Of a stretch of 64,000 bases of DNA, positions 8,122 to 17,924 are shown piece after piece; position 1 is the stretch's first letter; every line of letters starts with the position of its first letter. The position numbers were made by a program, and so were the translations under genes. The notes beneath the pieces were generated by a model, which did no database searches, was not told the DNA's origin, and saw only the letters and a program-made list of their open reading frames with translations. Origin of the DNA: Flavobacterium sp. 1355 (GTDB lineage Bacteria; Bacteroidota; Bacteroidia; Flavobacteriales; Flavobacteriaceae); NCBI RefSeq assembly GCF_017833415.1, contig NZ_JAFICC010000004.1:248001-312000 (forward strand), written 5' to 3'.

Positions 8122-8514
8122 TTACTCTCTTGATGGTTCATATTGTTTAGATTCTTCTTCTTCTTCTTCTTCTTCTTCATCCTCTGAAGAATCGTCTTTT
8201 TTAGAAACTAATTTTGTTACTACGAGTTGTAACAGTGTGCCGAAAACATTTTTCATCATAGAATCGGTTTTTCCTATTACAAATCTTTTAGCGAGATAGC
8301 CAATTCCGATACTTATCGCAGATTGTGCTATATTGCCCTTAAAGCCGACAGTTTCATTGATTTCTTCAATCGTGTTGCGAATAAGATTAAGAGGTTTCAG
8401 GTTCTCCTTAATATCGTCGATTTCATCTTTTATTGCACACCATTCTTCATCCTGTCGATTTTCCAGTAGCTGAATCCTCTGATTTAAAGTTTCAATATTA
8501 TAAATAGTTTCCAT
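8122..8514 (-). CDS. Hypothetical protein with acidic C-terminal tail
   Basis: The product has 130 residues. An N-terminal coiled coil (about 5-50, LNQRIQLLENRQDEEW) is followed by a Gly/Ile-rich segment (about 58-80, AQSAISIGIGYLAKRF), possibly membrane-associated, and a tail of about a dozen consecutive Glu. The tail is encoded by GAA/GAG repeats at about 8150-8190. It is last in a minus-strand run with holin-like and YtxH proteins, which suggests an envelope-stress role. Family not recognised. Confidence 0.65.
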   Translation of the reverse strand: METIYNIETLNQRIQLLENRQDEEWCAIKDEIDDIKENLKPLNLIRNTIEEINETVGFKGNIAQSAISIGIGYLAKRFVIGKTDSMMKNVFGTLLQLVVTKLVSKKDDSSEDEEEEEEEEESKQYEPSRE

Positions 8515-8548
8515 AACCAGTCTTCGTTTATAATTTTTAAATCAGGGT

Positions 8549-8914
8549 TTAATTTTCTTTTTTAGTTTCTTTTAAAATACTGGAAACAATCATATTCCCA
8601 ATTGGAGTCTTAATTAATTTGTGCTGTGTTTTGTGCATTACAATGGCAACTATCAGATAGAATAAAGCCATTATAAAAAAACCGTAATAATACTCACCAA
8701 GTTCTTTTCCAATCCATAAACTGATTCCTATATTAAGAAACAAGGTAAAAAATGCAACAACAGCTCCGACCGCTATTCTAGATGTTACTGTTGACAAGGC
8801 GTCAGCAGCAGCTGAAACAGTTTTAAGTTTAATTAATTCTAAACTCGTTTTTGTATAGTTTTCGGCTTTTTCATAAAGATTAAGGTTTTCATTTGTTGTT
8901 GCATTTGTTTCCAT
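8549..8914 (-). CDS. Phage-holin-family (YqjE-like) membrane protein
   Basis: The 121-residue product has an N-terminal helix (NLYEKAENYTKTSLELIKL) and two transmembrane segments at about residues 48-70 and 78-98. This is the layout of the Phage_holin_3_6/YqjE family. In chromosomal clusters like this one the family is linked to envelope or stress functions rather than phage lysis. It lies 34 bp downstream of the YtxH gene and upstream of the acidic-tail gene on the same strand. Confidence 0.75.
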   Translation of the reverse strand: METNATTNENLNLYEKAENYTKTSLELIKLKTVSAAADALSTVTSRIAVGAVVAFFTLFLNIGISLWIGKELGEYYYGFFIMALFYLIVAIVMHKTQHKLIKTPIGNMIVSSILKETKKEN

Positions 8915-8948
8915 GATAAAGGTATTTATGGTTTAAAAATTTCACTTA

Positions 8949-9233
8949 TTAATAGTTAGTTTTTACAGTTTTTGCTTCATCTTTAATAGAATTGAAGTCT
9001 TCTTTTGCAGCGTTAAATTTTGCTTTACCTTCTTCGATGATATCTTTACCGTTTGAAGTAATTGTACTGATGATTCCATCTACTTTACTTTTTAGGTTAT
9101 CTCCGTAATCTTTAGATTTATCTGAGATTTTTTTTCTTGTGTTTGAACCTTTGTCCGGTGCAAACAATACTCCTAAAAATGCTCCCGCTGCTGCGGCTCC
9201 TAGAATTCCTAATAATGTGCTACTTGCTTTCAT
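8949..9233 (-). CDS. YtxH-domain protein
   Basis: The 94-residue product has a hydrophobic, Gly/Ala-rich N-terminal segment (LLGILGAAAAGAFLGVLFAP) followed by DKGSNTRKKISDKSKDYGDN, the signature of YtxH proteins. The remainder is a charged amphipathic helix. YtxH proteins are general-stress proteins anchored by one N-terminal membrane helix. Its neighbours are also stress-type genes. Confidence 0.88.
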   Translation of the reverse strand: MKASSTLLGILGAAAAGAFLGVLFAPDKGSNTRKKISDKSKDYGDNLKSKVDGIISTITSNGKDIIEEGKAKFNAAKEDFNSIKDEAKTVKTNY

Positions 9234-9281
9234 AATATTTGATTTAATGGATTAATGAATTTTATAATTAATTGTTGTTTT

Positions 9282-9434
9282 TTAAACTTCCCGACCTTTA
9301 ATAAGTCTGAACAGAATTGCGATAATGGCAATTACCAGTAATATGTGGATAACACTTCCAAGGCTATAAACGAAGAACCCAAGGGCCCAAAGAATAACCA
9401 GTATTACTGCGATTGTATATAATAAATTTGACAT
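9282..9434 (-). CDS. Lmo0937/DUF5670-type small membrane protein
   Basis: This 50-residue frame starts at the ATG complementary to 9432-9434 and ends in KGREV. The product is MSNLLYTIAVILVILWALGF followed by a second hydrophobic stretch, i.e. two short membrane helices with a WALGFF centre. That is the pattern of the lmo0937/DUF5670 family of stress-associated mini membrane proteins. It sits between the YtxH and PorT-like genes on the same strand with short spacers, which supports it as real. Confidence 0.8.
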   Translation of the reverse strand: MSNLLYTIAVILVILWALGFFVYSLGSVIHILLVIAIIAILFRLIKGREV

Positions 9435-9466
9435 GGTCTTTATTATTTATGGTTAATAATTAATTT

Positions 9467-10117
9467 TTAATTTAGTTTGTATGATAAGTATACACTCAAA
9501 TTACTGTTTTTTGCGTCTGGGAATGTATAAGTACCTCCAAAACCATCGTTTCTTTCTTTACCAATAGTTGTTAAACCATAGTTGTAACGAACACCAATGC
9601 TTATTGGGCTAAAGTCAACTCCAACACCTGCTACAATACCTGCATCAAATTTGTTTAAGTCATCAGTATCAACTGGTTCTTCAAAATCAACAGTTCCCTC
9701 TCCAGTAACTTTAGAACTTACAAGATAAGATGCGTAACCACCTGCCTGAAGGTTAAAGTTTTTAGTGATATTTACTCTTACCAATAATGGAACTTCTATA
9801 TAATTTAATTTGAATTTTGCTTTTTGATCACCTAAATCGCTGTTATATTCTAACTCTGAACCTCGTGTAGTGAACAAAACTTCTGGTTGAATAGCAACAA
9901 AATCTGAGATTGGTAATGTGGCATATACACCGGCATTAAAACCATACAGGATATTTTCGTCAGTTACTTCATCGTTATCTGATAAAAAATTAGACATGTT
10001 GAAACCTCCTTTTACACCGAACTCAGTTGTAACGTTGTCATTTTGAGCGTGTAGCATTCCGAATGATGCTGTTAGAAATAGTGTTAAGGCGCATAAAAAA
10101 TTTGATTGAATTTTCAT
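9467..10117 (-). CDS. PorT-like outer-membrane beta-barrel protein
   Basis: The 216-residue product has a cleavable signal peptide (to about ASFGMLHAQ, residue 25). Alternating beta strands and the EFGVKGGFNMSNF start of the mature part are typical of the outer-membrane beta-barrel (PorT-like) family. It ends in an aromatic-poor strand LSVYLSYKLN. It is predicted to be an eight-stranded barrel in the outer membrane; ligand unknown. It lies upstream of the DUF5670 gene in the minus-strand stress cluster. Confidence 0.85.
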   Translation of the reverse strand: MKIQSNFLCALTLFLTASFGMLHAQNDNVTTEFGVKGGFNMSNFLSDNDEVTDENILYGFNAGVYATLPISDFVAIQPEVLFTTRGSELEYNSDLGDQKAKFKLNYIEVPLLVRVNITKNFNLQAGGYASYLVSSKVTGEGTVDFEEPVDTDDLNKFDAGIVAGVGVDFSPISIGVRYNYGLTTIGKERNDGFGGTYTFPDAKNSNLSVYLSYKLN

Positions 10118-10155
10118 AATTTAATAATTTAGTTAATAAATTGCTTTACGGGCTT

Positions 10156-10725
10156 TTAATAAATTTGTTCTTTAATTTGTTTAGTTTCTCTTAGAAACTG
10201 GTAATCTGTCGGCAAATACTGTAATACTAACTTTAAAATCATTTTATCATTTGTGTCTCTGGAAATTGATTCGAACAACTTAATCTGAGCATCTAATGAT
10301 TCTATAACCGAATCGAGATAAGCCTCATTAAATTTTGCATTGTCCTTATCAATTAAATCGTATAAATCCTCTTTATTAATTGTCTCTATATCTGTAACAA
10401 TCACGAGCCTGTTGTTGGCCATTTTTGTTACTTCCTGTAACAAAAGATTCTGATGATTTTCCAGCTTTATACTCATTTCCCTTATATTACTTTCTGAACT
10501 TTTTTGCTGAGCAACCTGACTTTTAGAAATTACAGACTTACTTATACCTGCCGTCGCAATTAAAAAATAAGCTGCAGTAAGTTCTTTGTCACTTTTTATA
10601 AAAACCTGATTTTTTAGAGTTGTTTCTATTTGATTATTTTTTTGACAAGAATTGCATATTAATATAATCAGTAAAAAAAAGACCCTTAAAAAAAATGCTT
10701 TTACAATGTGTTTTGCTTTCATCAA
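10156..10725 (-). CDS. DUF4142-like lipoprotein
   Basis: The 189-residue product has a hydrophobic leader ending in ILICNSC, a plausible lipobox. The mature part is all helical with a DUF4142-like order: ELTAAYFLIATAG, a helix with histidine (SIKLENHQNLLL), FNEAYLDSVIESLDAQIKLF, and a late LPTDYQFLRETK. DUF4142 is a ferritin-like four-helix family of unknown function, common in stress clusters. The second Met at 10722 is an equally possible start. Confidence 0.7.
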   Translation of the reverse strand: MMKAKHIVKAFFLRVFFLLIILICNSCQKNNQIETTLKNQVFIKSDKELTAAYFLIATAGISKSVISKSQVAQQKSSESNIREMSIKLENHQNLLLQEVTKMANNRLVIVTDIETINKEDLYDLIDKDNAKFNEAYLDSVIESLDAQIKLFESISRDTNDKMILKLVLQYLPTDYQFLRETKQIKEQIY

Positions 10726-10856
10726 TTACTTCATAAAGTATTACATTACAAAGATGCTAATGAAATGATTATTTTACTTTACAGCATAAAAAAGAAACGT
10801 TATATAATTCCCATTATGGATTATATAACGTTTTTTATGTAGTCTTTTTGTAGGAT

Positions 10857-12641
10857 TTATTCAGGAAGGAAAACCGTAAAAACTGAGCCTTCATCGGGCG
10901 TGCTGTCTGCGGTTATAGAGCCTTTGTGGTTCTCAACTATTTTCTTGCAGATGGCTAAACCTATTCCGGTACCAGGATAATCCTGTCTGGAATGTAAGCG
11001 CTGAAAAAGCACAAAAATAGTTTCTTTAAATTGTGGGTCAAAGCCCATTCCGTTATCCGTAAAAGTGATCTTGTAGAATTTCTTAATATTCTGATCCAGC
11101 AATTCGGGAAACTGATCCGAGTTTACTTTTTCACTTTCAATACTTATTTCAGGTACCAAATCGGGCTGACTGTATTTTAAGGAATTTCCGATCAGGTTTA
11201 TAAACAGCTGTTCGATCTGATATGGGATCACAGAAAGCTTTGGTAATTTTGAAGCGGTAATGATTGCCTTTTTTTCGTCTATAATTTCTGTTAGTTCAGA
11301 TTTGGCATTTTCAAGCAATTCACTCAAGTTTGATTTTATGAATTCCTTTTTAGTAGTATTGGTTCTTGAAAATAAAAGTAAATCATCAATAAGTACACGC
11401 ATTCTTTTGGCCGATACTTCTATCTTATATATATAGTCTTTGGCGCTGTCAGACAAAACGGCTTTGTCTGCATCAGAAACTCTCGAAATAAAAGTCTGAA
11501 TTTTTCTCAAAGGTTCCTGCAAATCGTGACTTGCAACGTGGTTAAAAGAAGCCAGTTCTTTATTACTTGCTTCCAGCTCAGCGTTACGTTCCTTAAGTTC
11601 AATATTTAATAAGTGTTCGTCTGTAATATCAAAATTGATTCCCAATAAGATATTGCCGCCCTGCTGATCTGACAATATTTTTCCGGTAGATTTAAAATAT
11701 CTAATTTCATTATCCGGACGCAACACCTTATAATAGATAAACGGCAACTGCTTTTTTTCTAAGATATTTTCAATAGATTCGGCAACAGCTTCTTTGTCAT
11801 CAGGATGCACAAAATCCAGAAAAGTCTTTTTTTCAGGTACAAAACTATTTGGCCACACACCTAATAATCGATATTGGTTTTCTGAATAATCAATTTTTTG
11901 TGTGTCAAGGTCCCATTGCCATGTACTGAACTTACCAATAGTTTCAGATTCTGACATTAATCGCGAAGAGATAAGGAGTTTTTTATTATAAACTTTTAAG
12001 CTTTTGATGTCTCTGCTTATTTGTCTGTAAGATAATATGATAAAGATAAGGGCAGTAAGAAACAGGGAAATAGAGAAGACAGGACTTAGGGAAATTTCCT
12101 CTGCATAAATTTTTAGTTTTTTTTGCAGATAAGCTTTTTCGATATCATTCATTTTATCAACCTGAAAACGAATGTTCTCCATTAAAACCCGACCGCCAAA
12201 CATATGATTGTCGAGTTTTCTCTTATCATATGTTTTGGGATCGCTGTATTTGAAACAATTTTCGAACGAAGTAAAACGCTGAATTATTAGTTTGAATAAT
12301 CTGCGCAGATTTTGTTGCTGTGCCGGATTATCTGCCGTTAGTTTTTTTAAGGTAATAAACGAAGTATTGACCTTGTCGCGCGAATAAAGATAAGGCGAAA
12401 GAAAACGATTATTGCGTGTTATGATGTAACCTCGCTGACCCGTTTCGGCATCTTTTATAGCCGACATTAACCGCTCTAACTGTATATTTATTTCATAAGT
12501 ATGCATTACCAACTTACTGGATTCGTTTAAGTCCTGGTTGTGTTTGTAAGCAATTGAGGAAAGAAATAACAGAATAAAAACTGCAATTACAAATATAACT
12601 CTTAACGAGTTAGAAGAATTAAACCGGGGTAACCATTTCAT
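10857..12641 (-). CDS. CHASE3-PAS sensor histidine kinase
   Basis: The 594-residue inner-membrane kinase has TM1 at about 13-30, a periplasmic helical CHASE3 domain (about 35-180, with AETGQRGYIITRNN), TM2 at about 185-205, then a PAS/PAC domain (about 235-345, WQWDLDTQKIDYSENQ, FVHPDDKEAV). A HisKA domain follows with phospho-acceptor His in FNHVASHDLQEPL (about 370), then HATPase with N box LIGNSLKYSQ, DNGMGFD and PGTGIGLAICKK. No receiver domain is attached. It follows the response-regulator gene by 10 bp, so the two are very likely partners. Signal unknown. Confidence 0.92.
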   Translation of the reverse strand: MKWLPRFNSSNSLRVIFVIAVFILLFLSSIAYKHNQDLNESSKLVMHTYEINIQLERLMSAIKDAETGQRGYIITRNNRFLSPYLYSRDKVNTSFITLKKLTADNPAQQQNLRRLFKLIIQRFTSFENCFKYSDPKTYDKRKLDNHMFGGRVLMENIRFQVDKMNDIEKAYLQKKLKIYAEEISLSPVFSISLFLTALIFIILSYRQISRDIKSLKVYNKKLLISSRLMSESETIGKFSTWQWDLDTQKIDYSENQYRLLGVWPNSFVPEKKTFLDFVHPDDKEAVAESIENILEKKQLPFIYYKVLRPDNEIRYFKSTGKILSDQQGGNILLGINFDITDEHLLNIELKERNAELEASNKELASFNHVASHDLQEPLRKIQTFISRVSDADKAVLSDSAKDYIYKIEVSAKRMRVLIDDLLLFSRTNTTKKEFIKSNLSELLENAKSELTEIIDEKKAIITASKLPKLSVIPYQIEQLFINLIGNSLKYSQPDLVPEISIESEKVNSDQFPELLDQNIKKFYKITFTDNGMGFDPQFKETIFVLFQRLHSRQDYPGTGIGLAICKKIVENHKGSITADSTPDEGSVFTVFLPE

Positions 12642-12651
12642 GGAAATGCTA

Positions 12652-13101
12652 TTATTTTAGGCGCAACAAAAAATTATCACGGTTAAGGCCAGACGTGTGA
12701 TAGTGCCAATTTAAAGTAACGACTTCATTAATTATTTTTTTTAACGTATTAAAATCACTTGGCTTTTTAATATAAATATTGGCCCCTTCAATAAAGGTAT
12801 CTTCAATATCTTCTTCAGAAGATGAAGTAGAGTATATGGCAATAATTATATTTTTAAGATGCTCGGTTTTTTTGATTTCGATCAAACATTCTTTACCAGT
12901 CTTTTTTGGCATATTTAAATCCAGAAACAGAATATCGGGTAATTTGACATCAGGTGTCATAAGGTATTCCATAAGTTGAAGACCATCATGAACAAATTGT
13001 ACTTTTGTTTGTACCCTTACTTCTTCAAAGGCATCTTTAAAAAAAAGTCTGTCATCTTCATCGTCATCAGCGAGCAAAATGTGTAATGCGTTTTTTTGCA
13101 T
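12652..13101 (-). CDS. Single-domain response regulator (Rcp1-like)
   Basis: The 149-residue receiver has no output domain. The acidic pocket is LLADDDEDDRLFF, the phospho-acceptor Asp is in DILFLDLNMP (about 58), Ser in IYSTSSSEED and Lys in IYIKKPSDF. The extra acidic stretch and length fit Rcp1-type regulators that signal through protein contacts. It lies between the AraC gene (20 bp upstream) and the kinase gene (10 bp downstream) as one operon. Confidence 0.92.
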   Translation of the reverse strand: MQKNALHILLADDDEDDRLFFKDAFEEVRVQTKVQFVHDGLQLMEYLMTPDVKLPDILFLDLNMPKKTGKECLIEIKKTEHLKNIIIAIYSTSSSEEDIEDTFIEGANIYIKKPSDFNTLKKIINEVVTLNWHYHTSGLNRDNFLLRLK

Positions 13102-13121
13102 TGATTATAGTGGTATTAAAT

Positions 13122-13673
13122 TTATTTTAAATTTTCTCTTCTCTTTTTAATAATCCTCTGGAAAGCAGACGGAGTAATCCCGGTTGTGTTTTTAAATTGC
13201 GTACTCAAATGCGCAACACTCGAATAATTAAGTAAAAAAGCAATCTCGGTTAGACTCATTTCATTAACCAGCATAAGTTGTTTGGCTCTTTCTATTTTTT
13301 GTAAAATAATGAAATTTTCAATCGAAGAATACGTCACTTCCGAAAAAACATTCGATAGGTAACCATAACTGTGATTTAATTTTTCAGCCAAAAATACAGA
13401 ACTTTTAAAGTTGTTATTATCGTCCATATAAACAAGTTCGATAATAGCATCCTTAATTTTCTGAACTAAAACGCTTTTTTGATTTTCTACAACTTCAAAA
13501 CCAAACGGACCCAGACTGTTTTTTAAACTTTCAAGTCCTTCAACATCCAGATTTTCATCTAATTCAATTTCACCAAATCCCAATGTGGTAAAATTAATAT
13601 TTTGTTCTTCGAGTTTTTCTTTTAAAAAAAGAGAACAAATGGTGTTAATATCGAACTTTATAAATAGTTTCAT
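13122..13673 (-). CDS. AraC-family transcriptional regulator
   Basis: The 183-residue protein has an N-terminal alpha/beta region (1-80, beginning MKLFIKFDINTICSLFLKEK) and a C-terminal AraC double helix-turn-helix (about 90-180: LNHSYGYLSNVF, MSLTEIAFLLNYSSVAHLS, FKNTTGITPSAFQ). It has no receiver domain of its own. It is first in the AraC, response regulator and kinase operon. It could be controlled by the adjacent phosphorelay or drive the stress genes nearby; this is inference. Confidence 0.88.
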   Translation of the reverse strand: MKLFIKFDINTICSLFLKEKLEEQNINFTTLGFGEIELDENLDVEGLESLKNSLGPFGFEVVENQKSVLVQKIKDAIIELVYMDDNNNFKSSVFLAEKLNHSYGYLSNVFSEVTYSSIENFIILQKIERAKQLMLVNEMSLTEIAFLLNYSSVAHLSTQFKNTTGITPSAFQRIIKKRRENLK

Positions 13674-13760
13674 AGGATAAAAATAGGGTTAAAGATAATT
13701 AATTTTTTTTTGGTTTTGGAAGGGTTTTGTATTTATTAAGATAATATTTTAAGAATTTGT

Positions 13761-13828
13761 TGTTTTGACCCAGCCAAAAAAATACCGTCTAAGCATAAAA
13801 TTTAGACGGTATTTCTATTGGGTCAAAA
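13761..13828. terminator. Long nested hairpin between CsbD and AraC genes
   Basis: An outer stem TTTTGACCCA / TGGGTCAAAA encloses an inner stem AATACCGTCTAA / TTAGACGGTATT. It lies just after the CsbD gene (minus strand) and before the AraC operon, so it probably separates the two transcripts. Confidence 0.7.
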
Positions 13829-13832
13829 GGGT

Positions 13833-14018
13833 TTACAAATCTGATAACAATTGATTAAACTCTTCTTTAGTTTTGCCTAATTTCTGCTGAAGTCTTCCAT
13901 ACAATTCGTCCTCTTTTCCTTCTTCATACATTAGGTCATCATCTGTAAGATCAGCATATTGTTGTTTCAGTTTCCCTTTCAACTCATTCCAATTTCCTTT
14001 TATTTCTGTAGTATTCAT
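13833..14018 (-). CDS. CsbD-family stress protein
   Basis: The 61-residue hydrophilic protein begins [20 protein letters not shown] and contains [20 protein letters not shown], the classic CsbD pattern (Gly-Asn-Trp, Lys-Gly-Lys, then an acidic stretch). CsbD proteins are abundant general-stress proteins of unknown mechanism. Monocistronic, next to Dps. Confidence 0.93.
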   Translation of the reverse strand: MNTTEIKGNWNELKGKLKQQYADLTDDDLMYEEGKEDELYGRLQQKLGKTKEEFNQLLSDL

Positions 14019-14113
14019 GATATTTTTTTTTACGATTTTTATTATTTGTAAAATTGCAATTTAATATCAATTCCTCCCTTATATCAATTTTCAGGAATGT
14101 TCTATAATTCACA

Positions 14114-14587
14114 TTATGCCTGATAGCGGCGCAGGATCCACGCCATTTTTTCATGTTGCTGAAGCAAACCCGTAATAAAATCAGCAGAACCTATATCGTG
14201 ATTGTCATTTTCAAAGGCCGGAATATAGTCCCGAAATTCAGTTACCATTTGTTCATGATTTTCCAAAAGCTCCTGTAGCATGTTTTTTTGAGAAGCATAT
14301 TCTTTTGGAGATTCCTTTAATGTAGAATTTTCTATAAACTCCGTCATTGTTCCGATTGTTTTTTCACCCAACTGGCTAATGCGTTCAGCAACTTCATCAA
14401 TGTTATTCTCCAAAATTCGATATTGATCTTCAAACAGTTTGTGCAGTTCCATAAAACTGTTACCTGAAATATTCCAGTGAAACTTTCTGGTTTTTACATA
14501 CAGTGTCATTTCGTTAGATAAAATCGTGGCTAATATGTTGGTGCTTTTCTTTAAATTCTTGGTACTAATTCCAATATTTGGACTCAT
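14114..14587 (-). CDS. dps: Dps-type DNA-protecting ferritin
   Basis: The four-helix ferritin-like protein carries the Dps motifs: LYVKTRKFHWNISG with the ferroxidase His, FMELHKLFEDQY, and NIDEVAERISQLG with the ferroxidase Asp/Glu. It oxidises Fe(II) with peroxide and shields DNA in stress. A longer frame reaches 14614 but would need a TTG start; the ATG at 14587 gives 157 residues, the usual Dps length, so I chose it. Catalase at 21640 is a functional companion, though not an operon partner. Confidence 0.9.
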   Translation of the reverse strand: MSPNIGISTKNLKKSTNILATILSNEMTLYVKTRKFHWNISGNSFMELHKLFEDQYRILENNIDEVAERISQLGEKTIGTMTEFIENSTLKESPKEYASQKNMLQELLENHEQMVTEFRDYIPAFENDNHDIGSADFITGLLQQHEKMAWILRRYQA

Positions 14588-14709
14588 ATAACTGTATTTT
14601 TTGGGTTTGTTCAAAAATATAGAAGTAGAAAGTTTTATTTCTTACATAATTAATTGCAGATGTTACATGAATTCAATGTTTTGTTAACATCTTAATAAAT
14701 GTTTTATTG

Positions 14710-14717
14710 TAGTTTTG
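14710..14717 (+). promoter_or_regulatory. -7 box of the OmpA/TSP3 gene (TAGTTTTG)
   Basis: TAGTTTTG fits TAnnTTTG and is 30 bp upstream of the ATG at 14748. No strong -33 box is visible at 19 bp spacing. Confidence 0.5.
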
Positions 14718-14747
14718 CCGCCGAACTAAACTAAAACCCCTATTTGA

Positions 14748-16931
14748 ATGAAAAAGAAATTACTCGTTTTATTAATTTTAACTGCCTCAATTCATTTAAA
14801 AGCCCAATCTTATCTAGGTTATTTTCATGATAATTATGCAGGTGTACAAAGTGTACTTTTTAACCCGGCATCTATAGCCGATTCCCGTTTTAAAACAGAT
14901 ATCAACTTATTTTCAATCAGCGGATCGGTGCAGAATGATTTGTACGGAGTACGACTTTTTGATGTATACAAAGATGGATATGATTTTGACAGGGAAGCGA
15001 AAATGACGCCGTCAAATGCCAATAATGGTCTTGCAAATTTTGATATTATGGGGCCATCCTTTATGTTTAATATTGCTCCTAAGCATACCATTGCCGTATT
15101 TACAAGAGCAAGATCGGTAAGTAACGTAAGAAATATAAACGGATATCTTGTAGATCAGGTTAAAGACGGTCTCGATGAGTCCAGTGATTTTAATTTTAAC
15201 GCCGGAAATGCAAACGGTTCTTCCAATACCTGGGGCGAGTTGGGTATTTCCTATGCAGCCGTTTTGTATCAAAAAGACCAGCATTTCTTAAAAGGAGGTT
15301 TCACCGCCAAATATCTTCAGGGAGGTGTAAATGGATACGTTAGAGGAAAAGACGTAAATGTAACGTATGTTGAAAATACAGTAGACCCAAGTCAGGGAGT
15401 TTTGATGTCCAGCGGAGAAATTACGGTTGGTGCAAGTCAGGATTTTGAAGCAAATGAAGATTATGATTTTGATGCCAAATCAAGAGGTTTCGGTTTTGAT
15501 TTCGGACTTGTTTACGAATGGAGACCAGATTATGCAGATTATGATTTAGACAGAGCTAAACCTGCAGATAACAATTTCAGAGATTTAAACAAATACAAAT
15601 TGCGTTTCGGATTATCTGTAACCGATATAGGTTCTATTGATTATAAAAATGCAAAACAGGATACCTATAACGTAAATGGTGTTATAACACAGCAAATGAT
15701 TGATGATGCAGAAAATCTGTATGATTTCTTAAACGAACATTATACCAAAACCTCAACATCAAAAGGAGCAAAAACAAATTTGCCAACAGCACTTCATGCT
15801 GATGTAGACTGGAACATGTACAGAAAATTCTACCTGAACCTTAACGGAGATATTAATATGGTTTCTGCCAATAAGCTGAACAGCTACGGAATCGCCGACA
15901 GAGTATCTCTGACGCCACGTTACGAAAGCAGATGGTTTAGTTATTACATGCCATTGACATGGATGGAATACAGCGGGATGCAGGTAGGATCAGGAATTAG
16001 AGTAGGAGTATTCTTTATTGGTTCTGGTTCTGTCGTTAGTAATTTAATTTCTAAAGAATCAAAAGGAGCTGATTTTCATTTAGGAATGAAAATCCCGGTG
16101 TATGAAAAGAAATTTAAAGACACAGATGAAGATGGTGTGATTGACAAAGAAGATGCGTGCAGAAAAGTAGCAGGACCAGCCGAAAATAGTGGCTGCCCTT
16201 GGCCGGACACAGATGGAGACAAAGTTTTTGATAAAGATGATGCCTGTCCGGATGTTAAAGGTCCTGTAGAAAATAAAGGCTGTCCTTGGAAAGATACAGA
16301 CGGAGATACATTACTGGACAACGTTGATGCTTGTCCGGCAGTAGCAGGTCCTACAGAAAACAAAGGCTGTCCATGGCCTGATACAGATATGGATGGTGTT
16401 TTAGATAAAGACGACGCTTGTCCTAATGAAGCCGGATTACTAGAAAACAAAGGATGTCCAAATCTGGATGCAGATAAAGACGGTGTTTTGGACAAAGATG
16501 ATGCATGCCCATTAATCGCAGGTCCAGCTGACAATCAGGGCTGCCCAAAAGTTTCTAAAGCAACATTAGAGCAATTAAAAGTAGAAGCAAAGTCTATCTT
16601 TTTTACAACAGGAAAAGCAACTCTGAGTGATGCCAGAAAAGGAGAAACATCAGGAAGATTAGATGCCATAAAAGAGATTTTGAAAAATTATCCAAATGCA
16701 AAATTTGCCATTAACGGTCACACCGATAACGTAGGAAATGCAAAAGCAAATCAAAAATTATCCGAAGCCAGAGCAAAAGTAATCATGGATCTTTTGATTG
16801 AAAAAGGAGTAAATCCTGCCAATCTAACTTCTCAGGGATTTGGTGCATCAAAACCGGTAAAATCTAATAAAACTGCTGCAGGAAGAGCAGAAAACAGAAG
16901 AACAGAAATTGTTTACTTAGGTAATTTGTAA
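14748..16931 (+). CDS. OmpA-family protein with DUF5723-like barrel and TSP3 calcium-binding repeats
   Basis: The 727-residue envelope protein has a signal peptide to about residue 19 (SIHLKAQS). Residues 20-445 form a beta-rich region resembling DUF5723, which begins [17 protein letters not shown]. Residues 455-600 hold five thrombospondin type 3 repeats of the form [20 protein letters not shown], each binding calcium. Residues 610-725 are an OmpA C-terminal peptidoglycan-binding domain ([20 protein letters not shown]). It probably links outer membrane and peptidoglycan. A TAGTTTTG box lies at 14710, 30 bp before the start. Confidence 0.92.
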   Translation: MKKKLLVLLILTASIHLKAQSYLGYFHDNYAGVQSVLFNPASIADSRFKTDINLFSISGSVQNDLYGVRLFDVYKDGYDFDREAKMTPSNANNGLANFDIMGPSFMFNIAPKHTIAVFTRARSVSNVRNINGYLVDQVKDGLDESSDFNFNAGNANGSSNTWGELGISYAAVLYQKDQHFLKGGFTAKYLQGGVNGYVRGKDVNVTYVENTVDPSQGVLMSSGEITVGASQDFEANEDYDFDAKSRGFGFDFGLVYEWRPDYADYDLDRAKPADNNFRDLNKYKLRFGLSVTDIGSIDYKNAKQDTYNVNGVITQQMIDDAENLYDFLNEHYTKTSTSKGAKTNLPTALHADVDWNMYRKFYLNLNGDINMVSANKLNSYGIADRVSLTPRYESRWFSYYMPLTWMEYSGMQVGSGIRVGVFFIGSGSVVSNLISKESKGADFHLGMKIPVYEKKFKDTDEDGVIDKEDACRKVAGPAENSGCPWPDTDGDKVFDKDDACPDVKGPVENKGCPWKDTDGDTLLDNVDACPAVAGPTENKGCPWPDTDMDGVLDKDDACPNEAGLLENKGCPNLDADKDGVLDKDDACPLIAGPADNQGCPKVSKATLEQLKVEAKSIFFTTGKATLSDARKGETSGRLDAIKEILKNYPNAKFAINGHTDNVGNAKANQKLSEARAKVIMDLLIEKGVNPANLTSQGFGASKPVKSNKTAAGRAENRRTEIVYLGNL

Positions 16932-16951
16932 GCAGAACTGAATATAAAACC

Positions 16952-16985
16952 AAAAAGCCATTCTTAATTGAGTGGCTTTTTTTAT
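16952..16985 (+). terminator. Terminator of the OmpA/TSP3 gene
   Basis: AAAAAGCCA / TGGCTTTTT stem with a loop of about 11 bases, followed by more T. Confidence 0.8.
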
Positions 16986-16990
16986 TTTTG
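16983..16990 (+). promoter_or_regulatory. -7 box of pyrF (TATTTTTG)
   Basis: TATTTTTG overlaps the T-tract of the preceding terminator and lies 54 bp before the pyrF ATG at 17045. It makes an upstream TTG start at 16988 impossible if transcription begins here. Confidence 0.5.
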
Positions 16991-17044
16991 CATACTTCTA
17001 AAAAAGAACAGCTTCTAATCGAACAGAAGATTAAAAAAACACGA

Positions 17045-17896
17045 ATGACAACACAACAGCTACACGAACAAATTCTTCAGAAAAAATCATTTTTATGTGT
17101 CGGATTAGATCCTGATCTGGACAAAATTCCACCGCATTTACTAGAAACAGAAGATCCTATTTTCGAATTCAATAAAGCAATAATTGATGCAACTCACGAT
17201 TTGACTGTCGGATATAAACCTAATACTGCTTTTTTTGAGGCGTATGGCCTAAAGGGATGGCTTTCACTGCAAAAAACAATTAATTACATCAATGAAAATT
17301 ATCCTGATATTTTTACCATTGCCGATGCCAAGCGTGGTGATATAGGAAATACTTCGAGTATGTATGCAAAAGCTTTTTTTGAAGATCTTAATTTTGACAG
17401 TGTAACCGTTGCCCCTTATATGGGAAAAGATTCTGTAGAACCTTTTCTTGCCTTCGAAAATAAACATACTATCATGTTGGCATTAACATCAAACGAAGGT
17501 GCTTTTGATTTTCAAACCTTAACCACAAACGGAACTCGAGGCGAAGCCGAACAGAGCGGAGCTAAAGAATTATACAAACAGGTTTTAGAGACTTCTAAAA
17601 CATGGAAAAACAGTGAAAATTTAATGTATGTGGTTGGTGCTACAAAAGCAGAATATTTTGCAGATATAAGAAAAATTGTTCCCGATAGTTTCCTGTTAGT
17701 TCCGGGAATTGGTGCTCAGGGCGGGAGTTTGTCGGAAGTATGCAAATACGGAATGAATGATAAAATCGGTCTTTTGGTAAACTCTGCCAGAGCTATTATT
17801 TATGCTTCAAAAGGAACTGATTTTGCAGAAAAAGCCAGAGAAGAAGCTTTATCTGTTCAGAAAGAAATGGAAGCGATTTTAAATTCCAGGTTTTAG
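17045..17896 (+). CDS. pyrF: Orotidine 5'-phosphate decarboxylase (type 2)
   Basis: The 283-residue product makes UMP from OMP, the last step of de novo pyrimidine synthesis. Motifs are [14 protein letters not shown] near the N-terminus, the catalytic Asp-Lys-Asp array in [12 protein letters not shown] (about residue 95) and [10 protein letters not shown] near the C-terminus binding phosphate. The length and [11 protein letters not shown] are those of the type 2 (TIGR02127-like) group. The frame is open to 16988 from a TTG, but that codon overlaps the -7 box, so the ATG at 17045 ([10 protein letters not shown]) is preferred. Confidence 0.95.
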   Translation: MTTQQLHEQILQKKSFLCVGLDPDLDKIPPHLLETEDPIFEFNKAIIDATHDLTVGYKPNTAFFEAYGLKGWLSLQKTINYINENYPDIFTIADAKRGDIGNTSSMYAKAFFEDLNFDSVTVAPYMGKDSVEPFLAFENKHTIMLALTSNEGAFDFQTLTTNGTRGEAEQSGAKELYKQVLETSKTWKNSENLMYVVGATKAEYFADIRKIVPDSFLLVPGIGAQGGSLSEVCKYGMNDKIGLLVNSARAIIYASKGTDFAEKAREEALSVQKEMEAILNSRF

Positions 17897-17924
17897 TTTA
17901 CGTTAAGAATAATTATATCACAGA

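Noticed and set aside
8549..8914. Holin-like gene as sign of a prophage
   Set aside because: No phage structural, lysis or integrase gene is nearby, and the neighbours are stress genes as usual for this family.
16076..16534. 152-codon minus-strand frame opposite the TSP3 repeats
   Set aside because: It is antisense to the repeated DTDGD/DACP codons, is Ser/Pro-rich by reverse reading and has no promoter.
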